Part shown: positions 35,422 to 44,375 of the stretch, piece after piece | How positions within the stretch are numbered: position 1 is the stretch's first letter | How the letters are laid out: each line of letters starts with the position of its first letter | Assembly (NCBI GenBank): GCA_963663395.1 | Contig: OY760226.1 | Span: 1,860,001-1,924,000 of the forward strand | Reading direction: 5' to 3' | Length of the DNA: 64,000 nucleotides | Source of the DNA: Azophilus sp963663395 | GTDB lineage: Bacteria; Pseudomonadota; Gammaproteobacteria; Pseudomonadales; Azotimanducaceae | The notes under the pieces: model-generated | What the model was told of the DNA's origin: nothing | What the model saw: the letters and a program-made list of their open reading frames with translations, nothing else | The model's database searches: none | Translations under genes and position numbers: made by a program

Positions 35422-36483
35422 ATGGATCTCGGAATCTGCGTCGCCTCGCACATCGGCGATATCGACTACATCGTGCGCGCCGAGGAACTCGGCTACAGCC
35501 ACGCCTGGCTTGCCGACAGCCAGATGATCTGGTCGGACTGTTACGCCACCCTCGCCCTTGCGGCGACGCGCACAAAGCGCATCAACCTGGGAACGGGCGT
35601 CGCGGTCTCGGGCACCCGGCCAGCCGCAGTGAACGCGGCGGGCATCGCGACCATCAACGCGCTGGCTCCGGGCCGGACGTTCTTCGGCGTCGGCGCTGGC
35701 AACACCGCCATGCGCATCATGGGCAGGAAACCGCACAGCATCCGCGAATTCGACCGCTACCTGGCCACGCTGCGCCCCCTGCTGCGCGGCGAGGAGGCCC
35801 TCAACGACGACGGCAAGCCCATCGTCCACATCATGCCCGAAGCTGGGTTCGTCAACTTCGACGACCCGATACCGGTGTACGTTTCGGGTTTCGGGCCGCG
35901 CTCGCTGGCCCTGGCGGGCAAGTACGGCGACGGCGCCGTGTTTGCAGGTTCCACCGCGGGCGGCATTGAAAGCGCCTGGCACATGATCGGGATGGGCGCA
36001 CGGGAAGCCGGCCGCGAGCTGTCGCGCGAGAACTACTACACCACCACGCTGACGATGGTGGTGCTGCTCGAAGAAGGCGAAGCGGCGGACTCCGAGCGGG
36101 TCAAGAGCCAGTGCGGCGCCATGGCGATGGCGGTGGTGCACTACTCCTACGACCAGTACCGCAACTTCGGGCACCAGCCCCCCAATGCACTGGCCGGCAT
36201 CTGGGACGACTACACGGCATTGCTGGAGACGTACCCCGAGGAACGCCGCCACCAGCGCATCCACGGCGGCCACAACTGCTGGGTGCTGCCCGAGGAGGAA
36301 CGGTTTCTAACCCCGGAGGTGCTGGCTTCCGGCGCCATCATCGGCACCAGGAACCAGTTGCTCGAGAAACTGTCGGCGCTGCACGAAGCGGGGCTCGACC
36401 AACTCATGATCCTGCCGAACTTCGACACGCGCTACGATGTGCTGGAGTCGGTTGCTGCGGAACTGATGGGCAATATCGCCTGA
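35422..36483 (+). CDS. Luciferase-like (LLM class) flavin oxidoreductase
   Basis: 353 residues, TIM barrel of the F420/FMN-dependent LLM class. Seen: DLGICVASHIGDIDYIVRAEELGYSHAWLADSQMIW at the start, TKRINLGTGV, RTFFGVGAGNTAMRIMG, and VYVSGFGPRSLALAGKYGDGAV, all family blocks. It oxidises or reduces a small substrate with a flavin-type cofactor; whether FMN or F420 is used is not readable. AAGGAGG ribosome site before ATG 35422. The third enzyme in line after the DegT aminotransferase and the PLP lyase-like gene. Confidence 0.85.
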   Translation: MDLGICVASHIGDIDYIVRAEELGYSHAWLADSQMIWSDCYATLALAATRTKRINLGTGVAVSGTRPAAVNAAGIATINALAPGRTFFGVGAGNTAMRIMGRKPHSIREFDRYLATLRPLLRGEEALNDDGKPIVHIMPEAGFVNFDDPIPVYVSGFGPRSLALAGKYGDGAVFAGSTAGGIESAWHMIGMGAREAGRELSRENYYTTTLTMVVLLEEGEAADSERVKSQCGAMAMAVVHYSYDQYRNFGHQPPNALAGIWDDYTALLETYPEERRHQRIHGGHNCWVLPEEERFLTPEVLASGAIIGTRNQLLEKLSALHEAGLDQLMILPNFDTRYDVLESVAAELMGNIA

Positions 36484-36506
36484 AAGACGGTTACCGCGGC
36501 CCTCGG

Positions 36507-37172
36507 TTATTTCCGGACTTTCGAAACGTCGAATACAGAGGCCACATCGGCGGTGAGCCCGTCTAAAAGCACCGAGGCGGCTGTTTGACCATGGCTGAAA
36601 ACCCCATGCTCGACATAGGCTCGCCCGGAGCGTGAATCTCCTTTGCTGTTCGCTGCTGGTTCCGAACCGGATAGTTCGAGCACGGTGATGGTTTCGTTGC
36701 GCGGGTCTGCAATCCAGTACTCTGGAATGCCTGCCTCCGCGTAGTCGCTGCGTTTGATGACGAGGTCGCGATCCGGATTGTCCGGGCTGACGACCTCGAC
36801 CACCAGATCTGCACCCAGCCAGCACCGGTCCTGGCGGCGGGCATCCAAGCGATCCTGAAGCACGAGCAGGTCGGGTTCGCGAAACTTGCCTGGACGAATA
36901 CGCAGGCGAAGAGCGGAGAACAGCACAACTCCGCCCATGGGCTCGAGCCACGAGTGAAACAGCCGGTACAGATACCCCAGAACGGCTTGATGCGTGCAAG
37001 TGGGCAATGGCAGTTCCTGGACGTAGCCATCGGTGAATTCGACAAGGCGGTTCAAGCTGTCTGTGAGCCGCAGGTATTCCTCGTCGCTCCAGTGCCCCTG
37101 GCGCGGCAGGACGTCTTCGTGGAAGGCATCGCGTGCTGCCTGGGAATTCAGGATCGTTCCAGGTTCGGCCAT
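36507..37172 (-). CDS. Uma2 family endonuclease-like protein (DUF820)
   Basis: 221 residues of the PD-(D/E)xK-fold Uma2 family. Core: RLVEFTDGYVQELPLPTCTHQAV, RPGKFREPDLLVLQD with the acidic residue, GADLVVEVVSPDNPDRDLVIKRSDYAEAGIPEYWIADP with the E.V...K catalytic pattern. Such proteins are common in cyanobacteria and in repeat-rich genomes; the role is unknown, perhaps DNA cleavage in a mobile or defence context. Convergent with the LLM oxidoreductase; its start at 37172 diverges from the lytic transglycosylase. Confidence 0.83.
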   Translation of the reverse strand: MAEPGTILNSQAARDAFHEDVLPRQGHWSDEEYLRLTDSLNRLVEFTDGYVQELPLPTCTHQAVLGYLYRLFHSWLEPMGGVVLFSALRLRIRPGKFREPDLLVLQDRLDARRQDRCWLGADLVVEVVSPDNPDRDLVIKRSDYAEAGIPEYWIADPRNETITVLELSGSEPAANSKGDSRSGRAYVEHGVFSHGQTAASVLLDGLTADVASVFDVSKVRK

Positions 37173-37300
37173 GCCCGGAGCATATCGTCTCGTTCCCGGG
37201 TGTGCTATCGGCCATTACCCCGGCTCGCTGTCAGCCATCGGCTTTAATCCATGCCTCCTGCAGCCTTTCCCGTTGCCGCGCGGGCAATTACCATGCGGCA

Positions 37301-38833
37301 ATGCACCGCCTTGGACGCCTTGCCCTGCCGATAGTCCTGACGCTGGCCTGCCTGAGTGTGGTGGTCGGCGTCGTGGTATTGCCGTTCGGGGAGACGGATT
37401 CGCAAGGCGCACAGGTGGAAACCAGCTCACAGGATTCCGCCGCGGCGCAAGGGCCGCCGGAGCCGCCTCCGGACCTCGGCAGCCTGGCGCGCATCGGCCA
37501 GCCGCATACCGGTGACTTTGACAGCATGGTGGAGCGGCGTGAAATACGGGCGCTGGTCGTGCGCAGCAAGACTTTTTTCTTCTTCGACGGGGCGACCCAG
37601 CGGGGCCTGAGCTACGACATGCTCAAGGCCTTCGAGCGCCATATCAACGAGAAGCTGGCCACGGGCGCGCTGAAGGTCGATGTCGTGTTCCTGCCGGTTG
37701 TGCGCGATCAGTTGTTGCCGGCCTTGCAGGCGGGTTACGGGGACCTGGCGGTGGCCAATCTCACCATTACGCCGGAGCGCCTGGCACTGGCGGACTTTTC
37801 GATCCCGCTGTACCGGAACATCCGCGAAGTGTTGGCGACGGGGCCCGGCAGCCCACCCATCGCCTCGGTGGATGACCTGTCCGGCAAGACGGTGCACACG
37901 CGGCGTTCGAGCAGCTACTTCGAGAGCCTCGAGGCGCTGAACGAGCGGCTGGCGGCGGCAGGTCGTGCAGCCGTCGATATCCACACGGTGGACGAGCACA
38001 TCGAAGACGAGGAACTGCTCGAGATGGTCAATGCCGGCCTGATCGGGGGCATTCCCATCGACTCCCACAAGGCGGCGTTCTGGGCGCAGATATTCGACGA
38101 CGTGGAAGTGCGGGAAGACGTCGTCTTTCGCGACCGCGCCGACATCGGCTGGGCGATGCGGCGCGGCAATCCGCGGCTGAAGGAGATTGTGAACGAATTC
38201 CTGGCGGAAAACCGGGAAGGCTCGCTGCTCGGCAACATCCTGTTCCGCCGCTACCTCGAGGAAACGCGCTATGTAGAGAATGCGTTGCAGTCTTCAGAAC
38301 TGCGCAAGTTCCGGGAAACCGCGCCGCTGTTCCAGAAATATGCCGGCCGCTATGACTTTCCCTGGCTGCTGATCATTTCACAGGCGTACCAGGAGTCGCG
38401 GCTCGACCAGAGCGTGCGCAGCCATGCCGGCGCGGTGGGTATCATGCAGTTGCTGCCGACCACCGCGGCAGGCAGGAATGTGGGCATCCCGGACATTGCG
38501 GAACTCGAGAACAACATCCATGCCGGCAACAAGTACCTGCGTTTCATCCGCGACAGGTACTTCGAAGCGGAGCCCATGAGCGAACTCGACAAGACGCTTT
38601 TTGCCTTCGCTTCATACAACGCCGGCCCGGCGCGTGTCGCCAACCTGCGCGCGGAGGCGGCGGAGGAGGGGCTCGACCCGAACGTCTGGTTCGACAACGT
38701 CGAGCTCATCGCCGCGCGGCGCATCGGCCGCGAAACCGTGCACTACGTCAGCAACATCTACAAGTACTGGATCGCCTACCAGTTGAGCCGCGAGCAACTC
38801 ACCGAAACCGTGCGGGAGTCCCTGGCCGGCTGA
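37301..38833 (+). CDS. MltF-type membrane-bound lytic transglycosylase
   Basis: 510 residues. N-terminal membrane anchor/signal (LALPIVLTLACLSVVVGVVVLP), then an SBP_bac_3 solute-binding-like domain (about 70-320: RALVVRSKTFFFFDG ... YDMLKAFERHI ... LADFSIPLYRNIREVLA), then an SLT domain (from about 345: PWLLIISQAYQESRLDQ with catalytic Glu, GAVGIMQLLPTTA, ELENNIHAGNKYLRF, FASYNAGPARV). It cleaves peptidoglycan with formation of an anhydro end in the periplasm. The SLT half is closely similar to the separate protein at 47819-48733. Start ATG 37301 begins the signal. Confidence 0.88.
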   Translation: MHRLGRLALPIVLTLACLSVVVGVVVLPFGETDSQGAQVETSSQDSAAAQGPPEPPPDLGSLARIGQPHTGDFDSMVERREIRALVVRSKTFFFFDGATQRGLSYDMLKAFERHINEKLATGALKVDVVFLPVVRDQLLPALQAGYGDLAVANLTITPERLALADFSIPLYRNIREVLATGPGSPPIASVDDLSGKTVHTRRSSSYFESLEALNERLAAAGRAAVDIHTVDEHIEDEELLEMVNAGLIGGIPIDSHKAAFWAQIFDDVEVREDVVFRDRADIGWAMRRGNPRLKEIVNEFLAENREGSLLGNILFRRYLEETRYVENALQSSELRKFRETAPLFQKYAGRYDFPWLLIISQAYQESRLDQSVRSHAGAVGIMQLLPTTAAGRNVGIPDIAELENNIHAGNKYLRFIRDRYFEAEPMSELDKTLFAFASYNAGPARVANLRAEAAEEGLDPNVWFDNVELIAARRIGRETVHYVSNIYKYWIAYQLSREQLTETVRESLAG

Positions 38834-38843
38834 CAGCCGACCT

Positions 38844-39800
38844 TCAAGCGGAGGCCAGGTACTGGTCCGCCAGCCGTCCGATTTCCCGGAAGAACTGCTC
38901 GCGCACTTCGGCGATGATCTCGGCCACCGGCCGCACGGCGTCGATTCTGCCGCACACCTGGCCGCTCAAGGCGATGCTGGCCTCCATGTCGCCGCCGAAG
39001 TAGAGGTCCAGGGCGGTGCCGAATTCGGTCATCGCGTTGGTTTCCGTGTCACTTTCGAGGCGGGTGGTCTTCTCGGTGCGCAGGGCCCGCAGTGCGGGTG
39101 AGGTGTGGCGGTTGAGAAACACGGTGTCGGTTTCCCGGGCATCGATGATGGCGCGCTTCCAGTTGGCGTGCACCGGCGACTCCGCGGCGGATACCATGCG
39201 CGTGCCCATCTGCACCGCTTCCGCGCCCAGGGCGAACGCCGCGGCCATGGAGCGGCCGTCCACGAAGCCGCCGGCCGCGACGATCGGCACGTCGACCTGG
39301 GAGCGGACCAGGGGCAGCAGCACCATGCTGGCGACTTCGCGGGGGCTCTTGAACCCGCCGCCTTCGCCGCCTTCCACCACCAGCCCGTCGACGCCGGCAG
39401 CGACCGCTTTTTTCGCGGCGCCGAGACTCGGTACGACGTGGAATACCGTGAGCCCTGCGCTTTTCAGTTCCTCGGTGTAACGTTCCGGATTGCCCGCCGA
39501 GGTGGTGACGAACTGGACCCCCTGGTCGATCACGAACTGCACGATGTCAGGGTCCCGCACGAATGCCTGGGCGATGTTGACGCCGAAAGGCCTGTCGGTG
39601 AGCTGCCGCATCCTGACGATTTCCTCACGGATCGCGTCGAGTTCCCCGGAGGAGGTTTCGATGATGCCCAGCGCCCCGGCGTTGGACACCGCCGAGGCAA
39701 GCGGCGAACGGGCGATCCAGCCCATCGGCGCCTGCACGATGGGTATCTCCACACCCAGCATGCGGGTGATGCGATTGTCGAAGGTTTCACTTACAGGCAT
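38844..39800 (-). CDS. Nitronate monooxygenase-like FMN oxidoreductase
   Basis: 318 residues, NPD/NAO family TIM barrel. Seen: IPIVQAPMGWIARSPLASAVSNAGALGII, PFGVNIAQAF, GVDGLVVEGGEGGGF (FMN phosphate), VPIVAAGGFVDGRSMAAAFALGAEAVQMGTRMV. It oxidises nitronates or reduces quinone or enoyl-type substrates with FMN. ATG 39800 is preceded by AAAGGAAAAG; a longer frame upstream adds shadow sequence. Convergent with the transglycosylase (11 bp apart). Confidence 0.85.
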   Translation of the reverse strand: MPVSETFDNRITRMLGVEIPIVQAPMGWIARSPLASAVSNAGALGIIETSSGELDAIREEIVRMRQLTDRPFGVNIAQAFVRDPDIVQFVIDQGVQFVTTSAGNPERYTEELKSAGLTVFHVVPSLGAAKKAVAAGVDGLVVEGGEGGGFKSPREVASMVLLPLVRSQVDVPIVAAGGFVDGRSMAAAFALGAEAVQMGTRMVSAAESPVHANWKRAIIDARETDTVFLNRHTSPALRALRTEKTTRLESDTETNAMTEFGTALDLYFGGDMEASIALSGQVCGRIDAVRPVAEIIAEVREQFFREIGRLADQYLASA

Positions 39801-39901
39801 GTTTGCTTTTCCTTTGGGTATTCCGTGGGGGTCTTTGGTACCGGTTGCCGATGTGGCCCGCTTTCGGGGCGCCGGGTGATGTGGAACTGCGTGCTCGCCG
39901 G

Positions 39902-40675
39902 TCAGACGTGCCCGTCCAGTGCCCGCAGCATGCGCTTGAGGGCGAAGTGCCGGTAGCTGTGCAGCACCAGCCCATCGATTTCGTCCCAGTTCGCATCGTC
40001 TTCCACGTCGAGTTCGATCCAGCCGTTGTGGCCGATGTAGGGCGGTATGGCGTAGCGGGGGTCGAATGTCAGCGTGGCCTGGCGGTCGGCGCCCGCCCAG
40101 AACTGCAGATTCAGACGGCCCTTGCGGTCGTGCACGCCGGCAAAGGTTTTCTTGCCCGCCTTCCAGACAGGGTTGCCGAACTGCTCGGTTTCCAGGGTTT
40201 CCGGCAACGCCAGGCAGATCTCGCGAAACTTCGGCAGAACCTGCTGTGCCCGGGGCTTGGCCAGCGGATCGAATTCCTCGACCGGCAGGTCTTCCGTGGG
40301 CGGGTCGATGGCGATGGTGTCGCCGATCGCCTCGCAAAGTTCGCCGGGCGCCAGCTTCTCGTAGGCTTCCCGTGTCCGCTCGGCAATCGTCGTCCAGCGC
40401 AGGCCCTTGTCCAGATGCACTCCGAGCCAGCCCCGCGGACCCAGGTAGGGTGGTACGAAGTAATGCTCGGGTTCATTGCCGGCGTAGAACTCCTGGGCGC
40501 CCGGGGGTGCATTCAGCCAGAGCGCTATGCGCCCGTCGCCGTGATGGTTGACCACGTAGGTGGCGAAGGTCTTGCCGCGCACGCGGAAATCGGGCGAGCC
40601 CCGGGATGGCCGCTCCTCGGCTTCCGGGAAAGACAGGCAGATTTCACGTACTGCATCGCTGATTGTTCTGGCCAA
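39902..40675 (-). CDS. Tandem MmcQ/YjbR-domain protein
   Basis: 257 residues made of two MmcQ/YjbR-like (DUF419) units in a row: REICLSFPEAEERPSRGSPDFRVRGKTFAT... and REICLALPETLETEQFGNPVWKAGKKTFAG..., each ending with a PPY(L/I)G..GW block. Most family members are a single unit of about 120 residues, so this is a duplication-fusion. The fold is CyaY-like; DNA binding has been proposed for the family, function unsettled. ATG 40675. 101 bp before the nitronate monooxygenase gene on the same strand. Confidence 0.83.
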   Translation of the reverse strand: MARTISDAVREICLSFPEAEERPSRGSPDFRVRGKTFATYVVNHHGDGRIALWLNAPPGAQEFYAGNEPEHYFVPPYLGPRGWLGVHLDKGLRWTTIAERTREAYEKLAPGELCEAIGDTIAIDPPTEDLPVEEFDPLAKPRAQQVLPKFREICLALPETLETEQFGNPVWKAGKKTFAGVHDRKGRLNLQFWAGADRQATLTFDPRYAIPPYIGHNGWIELDVEDDANWDEIDGLVLHSYRHFALKRMLRALDGHV

Positions 40676-40847
40676 TGTCGATCCCCAATGATGAATGCGC
40701 GCCCGCGCCGCATCGGCGCAAACTGGGTTCGCGAACGCGGAAGTTGCGAAACGATACCGGGTTCCCCTAGTCTTGCAACATCGTCAGCTTGGCGGTGGGT
40801 GAATCGAGGGCGATCACGGCCCGGCCCGCGCCGCGACCGGGCGGCTT

Positions 40848-41255
40848 TCAGCCGGAGTCTTGCGAAGCCCGGCCCCCACGCGAGCGCAATACCGCGTACA
40901 GGATCCATGCGGGAGCGCTGAGCAGCGTAGCGTAGACGGCAATGGCGACCGGGCCAAGAAGCCCCGCGAAAATGCTTGCAAAAGCGGTCAGCGGGGCGAG
41001 TACGGCGACGGCGGCCCAGGCTGCCTTGGGATGCCCCAACCGTTGTATCTGGCGCCACGCCAGTGCCAGTGGCAGCCCGCAAGGGGCAACAGGCATGAGC
41101 GACAGGATTGCCATGGGGGCCGCCATCAACGTCATGGACAGCGATGCAAGCGGCATGAATCCGGCGCCGCTGCGGGTGAGCGACACGAAAACGACTCCGG
41201 CGGGTAGCCAGGCCAGGGCCCAGATCCAGAAGTGTGGCTCTCTGTCACGCGCCAT
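40848..41255 (-). CDS. Hypothetical four-helix membrane protein
   Basis: 135 residues with about four hydrophobic segments (WIWALAWLPAGVVFVSLT, SLSMTLMAAPMAILSLM, AVAVLAPLTAFASIFAGL, AIAVYATLLSAPAWILYAVL). No family recognised. Start ATG 41255 has GAGGAAAC upstream; a longer start at 41318 would read through a hairpin. Inner-membrane location is expected, role unknown. Confidence 0.6.
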   Translation of the reverse strand: MARDREPHFWIWALAWLPAGVVFVSLTRSGAGFMPLASLSMTLMAAPMAILSLMPVAPCGLPLALAWRQIQRLGHPKAAWAAVAVLAPLTAFASIFAGLLGPVAIAVYATLLSAPAWILYAVLRSRGGRASQDSG

Positions 41256-41675
41256 GAGCGGTTTCCTCGATTGCAGCGACCGCGTGCCCCATCCATCGTT
41301 TTTCGGACGGTGGGGCACACTGCTTTAGACCCTGACGTTATACTCCGGTTCCGTTCGTGCAGCCACGAGCCGACGGTCCGGGGCCCGTGAGTACGGCGCC
41401 GGTGAAGGGCCGCAACCTACCGGGAGAATCGATCGGAGAACCATGCACGGCACTGCCACATTCCTCGCACTGTCCGCAGGCCGCGAAGCGCCGTCCGATT
41501 CACGGTACGAAATGGCGAGACGGTTAGCGGGCCGGCGGATATCAAGGCCATGTTCGCAACGTTCACCGCCTGGGACTTCGGTGGTTGGGCGGTCCGGTGA
41601 CAACGGGGCGGCCTGGCCCCGGCTTGACGGGTGACAGCAGGGGAAACGAAAGCCGGCGCCGGCGAGGCGCCGCCG
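41256..41675. other. 420-bp gap with hairpin and a doubtful 63-codon frame
   Basis: GTGCCCCA (41284-41291) and TGGGGCAC (41311-41318) form a hairpin upstream of the membrane-protein gene. On the plus strand a frame at 41443-41634 starts with a good CGGAGAACC ribosome site and ends overlapping a possible GTG start of the glycosyltransferase by 4 nt, but its Arg/Ser/Pro/Gly-rich composition looks like out-of-frame DNA, so it is not called as a gene. Confidence 0.4.
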
Positions 41676-42512
41676 ATGCGAGAGTGCTCCTTGTCCATCG
41701 GAATCGTCACCTACCGGTCCGCGGACGAGGTGGTACGCCGGTTGCTCGAGAGCCTGGTGGCCGCAGTACGAGGCGCTACCGCGCAGACGGCGATGGATGT
41801 GGCGATTCAGGTGGTCTGCAACGACGATGAGGCCGCACGGTTCCGGGCCCTGTCCGCCCTGGTCGATGACCTTGCCGAAAGCGCGCCGCAGTGCCTGCGC
41901 TGCGAGCTCGTTACGGGGCACGGCAACATCGGTTACGGCGCGGCCCAGAACCTCGCGATTCGGCGCAGTTCGGCGGACTATCACCTGGTACTGAACCCCG
42001 ATGTCGAACTGGACGCCGCCGCACTGCTCGAGAGCGTAAGTTTCCTTGACTCGCATCCGGATGCGGCGGTTGTTGCGCCACAGGGGCTGGACGGGTCGGG
42101 CCGTTATGCCGGGCTTGCCAAACGCGGGCCGTCGGTGCTGGTGCTGCTGTTGAGAGCGTTGTCCGTTCGGGCTTCCTCGGGATTCTTCGGCCGCCGCGTG
42201 GGGCGCTACATCTACCACGACCGGTTGCCCTCGGAACGTGCGCAGCCCATCGACCTGGCCAGCGGCTGCTACATGTTCTGCCGGGCCTCCGCACTGAGGG
42301 CCGTCGGCGGGTTCGACGAGCGTTACTTTCTCTATTTCGAAGACTACGACCTTTCGCGGCGGATCGCCGAACATGGTCGCATCTACGAGGTGCCGGGTGT
42401 CAGAATCCGCCACCATGGCGGAGATACCGCGCGCCGCGGGCTCGGGCGGATCGCCCGCTTCGTTCGTTCCGGTATCCGGTACTTCAATTCCTATGGGTGG
42501 CGTATCCTGTAG
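41676..42512 (+). CDS. Family 2 glycosyltransferase, rhamnosyltransferase-like
   Basis: 278 residues from ATG 41676 (293 from GTG 41631). GT-A fold: LSIGIVTYRSADEVVRRLLESL, GHGNIGYGAAQNLAIRRS, YHLVLNPDVELD with the nucleotide/metal-binding acid pattern, SGCYMFCRASALRAVGGFDERYFLYFEDYDLSRR. The pattern is that of rhamnosyltransferases (WbbL/RfbF-like), and the next three genes make dTDP-rhamnose, so a rhamnose transfer to lipopolysaccharide or capsule is the likely job. GAGG lies 8 nt before ATG 41676. Confidence 0.85.
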   Translation: MRECSLSIGIVTYRSADEVVRRLLESLVAAVRGATAQTAMDVAIQVVCNDDEAARFRALSALVDDLAESAPQCLRCELVTGHGNIGYGAAQNLAIRRSSADYHLVLNPDVELDAAALLESVSFLDSHPDAAVVAPQGLDGSGRYAGLAKRGPSVLVLLLRALSVRASSGFFGRRVGRYIYHDRLPSERAQPIDLASGCYMFCRASALRAVGGFDERYFLYFEDYDLSRRIAEHGRIYEVPGVRIRHHGGDTARRGLGRIARFVRSGIRYFNSYGWRIL

Positions 42513-42637
42513 CCTGCGCGGCCGCCGACTTTCGCCGCAGTTGCGTTGGCGGCCCGGGGAAGAAATCGGACGGACCGGCGGCGTAATGCGCCGGCTGCAG
42601 CAGGAACTTGTTGCGACATGCGAATCGAGGAATCGAG

Positions 42638-43687
42638 ATGAGAGTTCTGGTTACCGGTGGCGCCGGCTTTATCGGCAGCGCGCTTGTCCGGCATCTCGTG
42701 GCTGTCCGGGGCGATGACGTGTGCACCGTGGACAAGCTCACCTACGCGGGAAACCCGGCCAACCTCGCCAGCGTCCGAGGTCGGGCCAAGCACCGGTTCG
42801 AGGCGCTGGACATCTGCGATGCCGCCTCGATGCGCAGCCTCGTCGCGGACTTCGCGCCGGACGCGCTGATGCACCTGGCGGCGGAGTCCCACGTCGACCG
42901 GTCCATCGAAGGTCCGGCAGACTTCGTGCAGACCAATGTCGTCGGAACCTGCACGCTGCTCGAAGCAATTCGGGACTACCGGGCAACCCGGGGCCGGGAA
43001 TGCCGGTTCATCCATGTCTCCACCGATGAGGTCTACGGGTCGCTCGGCGCAGACGGTCAGTTCGACGAAGAGAGCCCCTATCGTCCCAGTTCACCCTATT
43101 CGGCTTCAAAGGCGGCGGCCGATCACCTGGCGCGGGCCTGGTGCAACACGTTCAATCTGCCGGTGACCGTCACCAACTGTTCGAACAACTATGGCCCGTA
43201 CCAGTTTCCGGAGAAGCTGATACCGGTTGTCATCCTGCGGGCGCTGAACGGGGAGCCTGTGCCGGTATACGGCGACGGCCTGCAGGTGCGGGACTGGCTG
43301 CACGTGGAGGACCATGTCCGGGGCCTGGTTGCCGTGCTCGACGGCGGCCGCTCCGGCCGCACCTACAACATCGGCGGGAACTGCGAGAAGACCAATCTGG
43401 AGGTGGTGCGGACGGTTCTGCGTGCGGTTGCCTCGAGCAGGGGCGAAAGTGCCGACAACCTGCTGGGCCTGATCGAGTTCGTTGCCGACCGGCCCGGGCA
43501 CGACCGGCGCTACGCCCTCGACGCCGCGCGCATTACCGCCGAGCTTGGCTGGCAGCCCGCCATCGATTTCGAATCCGGCATTGCGGACACGGTCGACTGG
43601 TACGCCGCCAACGCGGACTGGTGCGCGGCATCGCGCCGGATCTACGACGGTGCCAGGCTCGGCCTGAAGGAAGCGGCCGGGTCATGA
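42638..43687 (+). CDS. rmlB: dTDP-glucose 4,6-dehydratase
   Basis: 349 residues, short-chain dehydrogenase fold with NAD. GGAGFIGSALVRHL binds NAD; STDEVYGSL carries the catalytic Thr-Asp-Glu; YSASKAAADHLARAW carries Tyr-x3-Lys; NCSNNYGPYQFPEKLIPVVI and VRDWLHVEDHVRG are diagnostic for the dehydratase. Second step of dTDP-L-rhamnose synthesis. ATG 42638; rmlC starts 25 bp downstream and rmlD follows. rmlA is not in the window. Confidence 0.95.
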   Translation: MRVLVTGGAGFIGSALVRHLVAVRGDDVCTVDKLTYAGNPANLASVRGRAKHRFEALDICDAASMRSLVADFAPDALMHLAAESHVDRSIEGPADFVQTNVVGTCTLLEAIRDYRATRGRECRFIHVSTDEVYGSLGADGQFDEESPYRPSSPYSASKAAADHLARAWCNTFNLPVTVTNCSNNYGPYQFPEKLIPVVILRALNGEPVPVYGDGLQVRDWLHVEDHVRGLVAVLDGGRSGRTYNIGGNCEKTNLEVVRTVLRAVASSRGESADNLLGLIEFVADRPGHDRRYALDAARITAELGWQPAIDFESGIADTVDWYAANADWCAASRRIYDGARLGLKEAAGS

Positions 43688-43712
43688 ACGGTGCGCCGTA
43701 CTATCTCTCCTG

Positions 43713-44252
43713 ATGCAGTGTTCTGAGACGAAGCTGGCAGGGGTTCTCATCATCGAACCCGATGTCTACCGAGATTCGCGGGGGTTCTTTCTCGAGCGGT
43801 ACAACCATTCGACCTATGCCGGGCTTCCGGGGCTCGATGTCGCCTTCGTCCAGGACAACCATTCGCGTTCGAAGCGCGGGGTGCTGCGGGGGCTGCACCT
43901 GCAGCGCCGGCATCCCCAGGGCAAGCTGGTGAGTGCGATGCGGGGAGCCGTCTGGGACGTGGCCGCAGACATCGACCCGGTATCGCCCACCTTCCGCCAG
44001 TGGGTAGGGGTTGAACTCAGCGAGGACAATCACCGCCAGCTCTATGTTCCGCCGGGCTATGCGCACGGGTTCTGCGTACTCTCCGACCAGGCCGACGTAC
44101 TTTACAAGTGCACGGAGTTCCGCCACGCGGACGATGAGTACGGCATCCTCTGGAACGACCCCGACCTTGCCATCGACTGGCCGGTCGATGAGCCTGTTCT
44201 GTCGGCCAAAGATGCAGCCAATCCCGCCCTCGCGGAGTACTTGAAGGCGTGA
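43713..44252 (+). CDS. rmlC: dTDP-4-dehydrorhamnose 3,5-epimerase
   Basis: 179 residues, cupin-type epimerase. FVQDNHSRSKRGVLRGLHLQ holds the catalytic His; DVAADIDPVSPTF and LYVPPGYAHGFCVLSD hold the Asp and Tyr region; the end LSAKDAANPALAEYL is typical. Third step of dTDP-L-rhamnose synthesis. In one transcript with rmlB (25 bp) and rmlD (123 bp). Confidence 0.95.
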   Translation: MQCSETKLAGVLIIEPDVYRDSRGFFLERYNHSTYAGLPGLDVAFVQDNHSRSKRGVLRGLHLQRRHPQGKLVSAMRGAVWDVAADIDPVSPTFRQWVGVELSEDNHRQLYVPPGYAHGFCVLSDQADVLYKCTEFRHADDEYGILWNDPDLAIDWPVDEPVLSAKDAANPALAEYLKA

Positions 44253-44375
44253 GGCTTACACGGAACGGATGCATTGGCCACACTTGCTGCCGGCTCACAT
44301 GGGCGGGCTTGACGCTGTTGGCTGTCTCTCGGCACATCGCCGGTTCCGGGGGCGGGGTCTTGCAGTGATACGGGC

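Noticed and set aside
41443..41634. 63-codon frame with a good ribosome site ahead of the glycosyltransferase
   Set aside because: Amino-acid composition is like out-of-frame GC-rich DNA and no family is recognised; kept only as a note in the gap entry.
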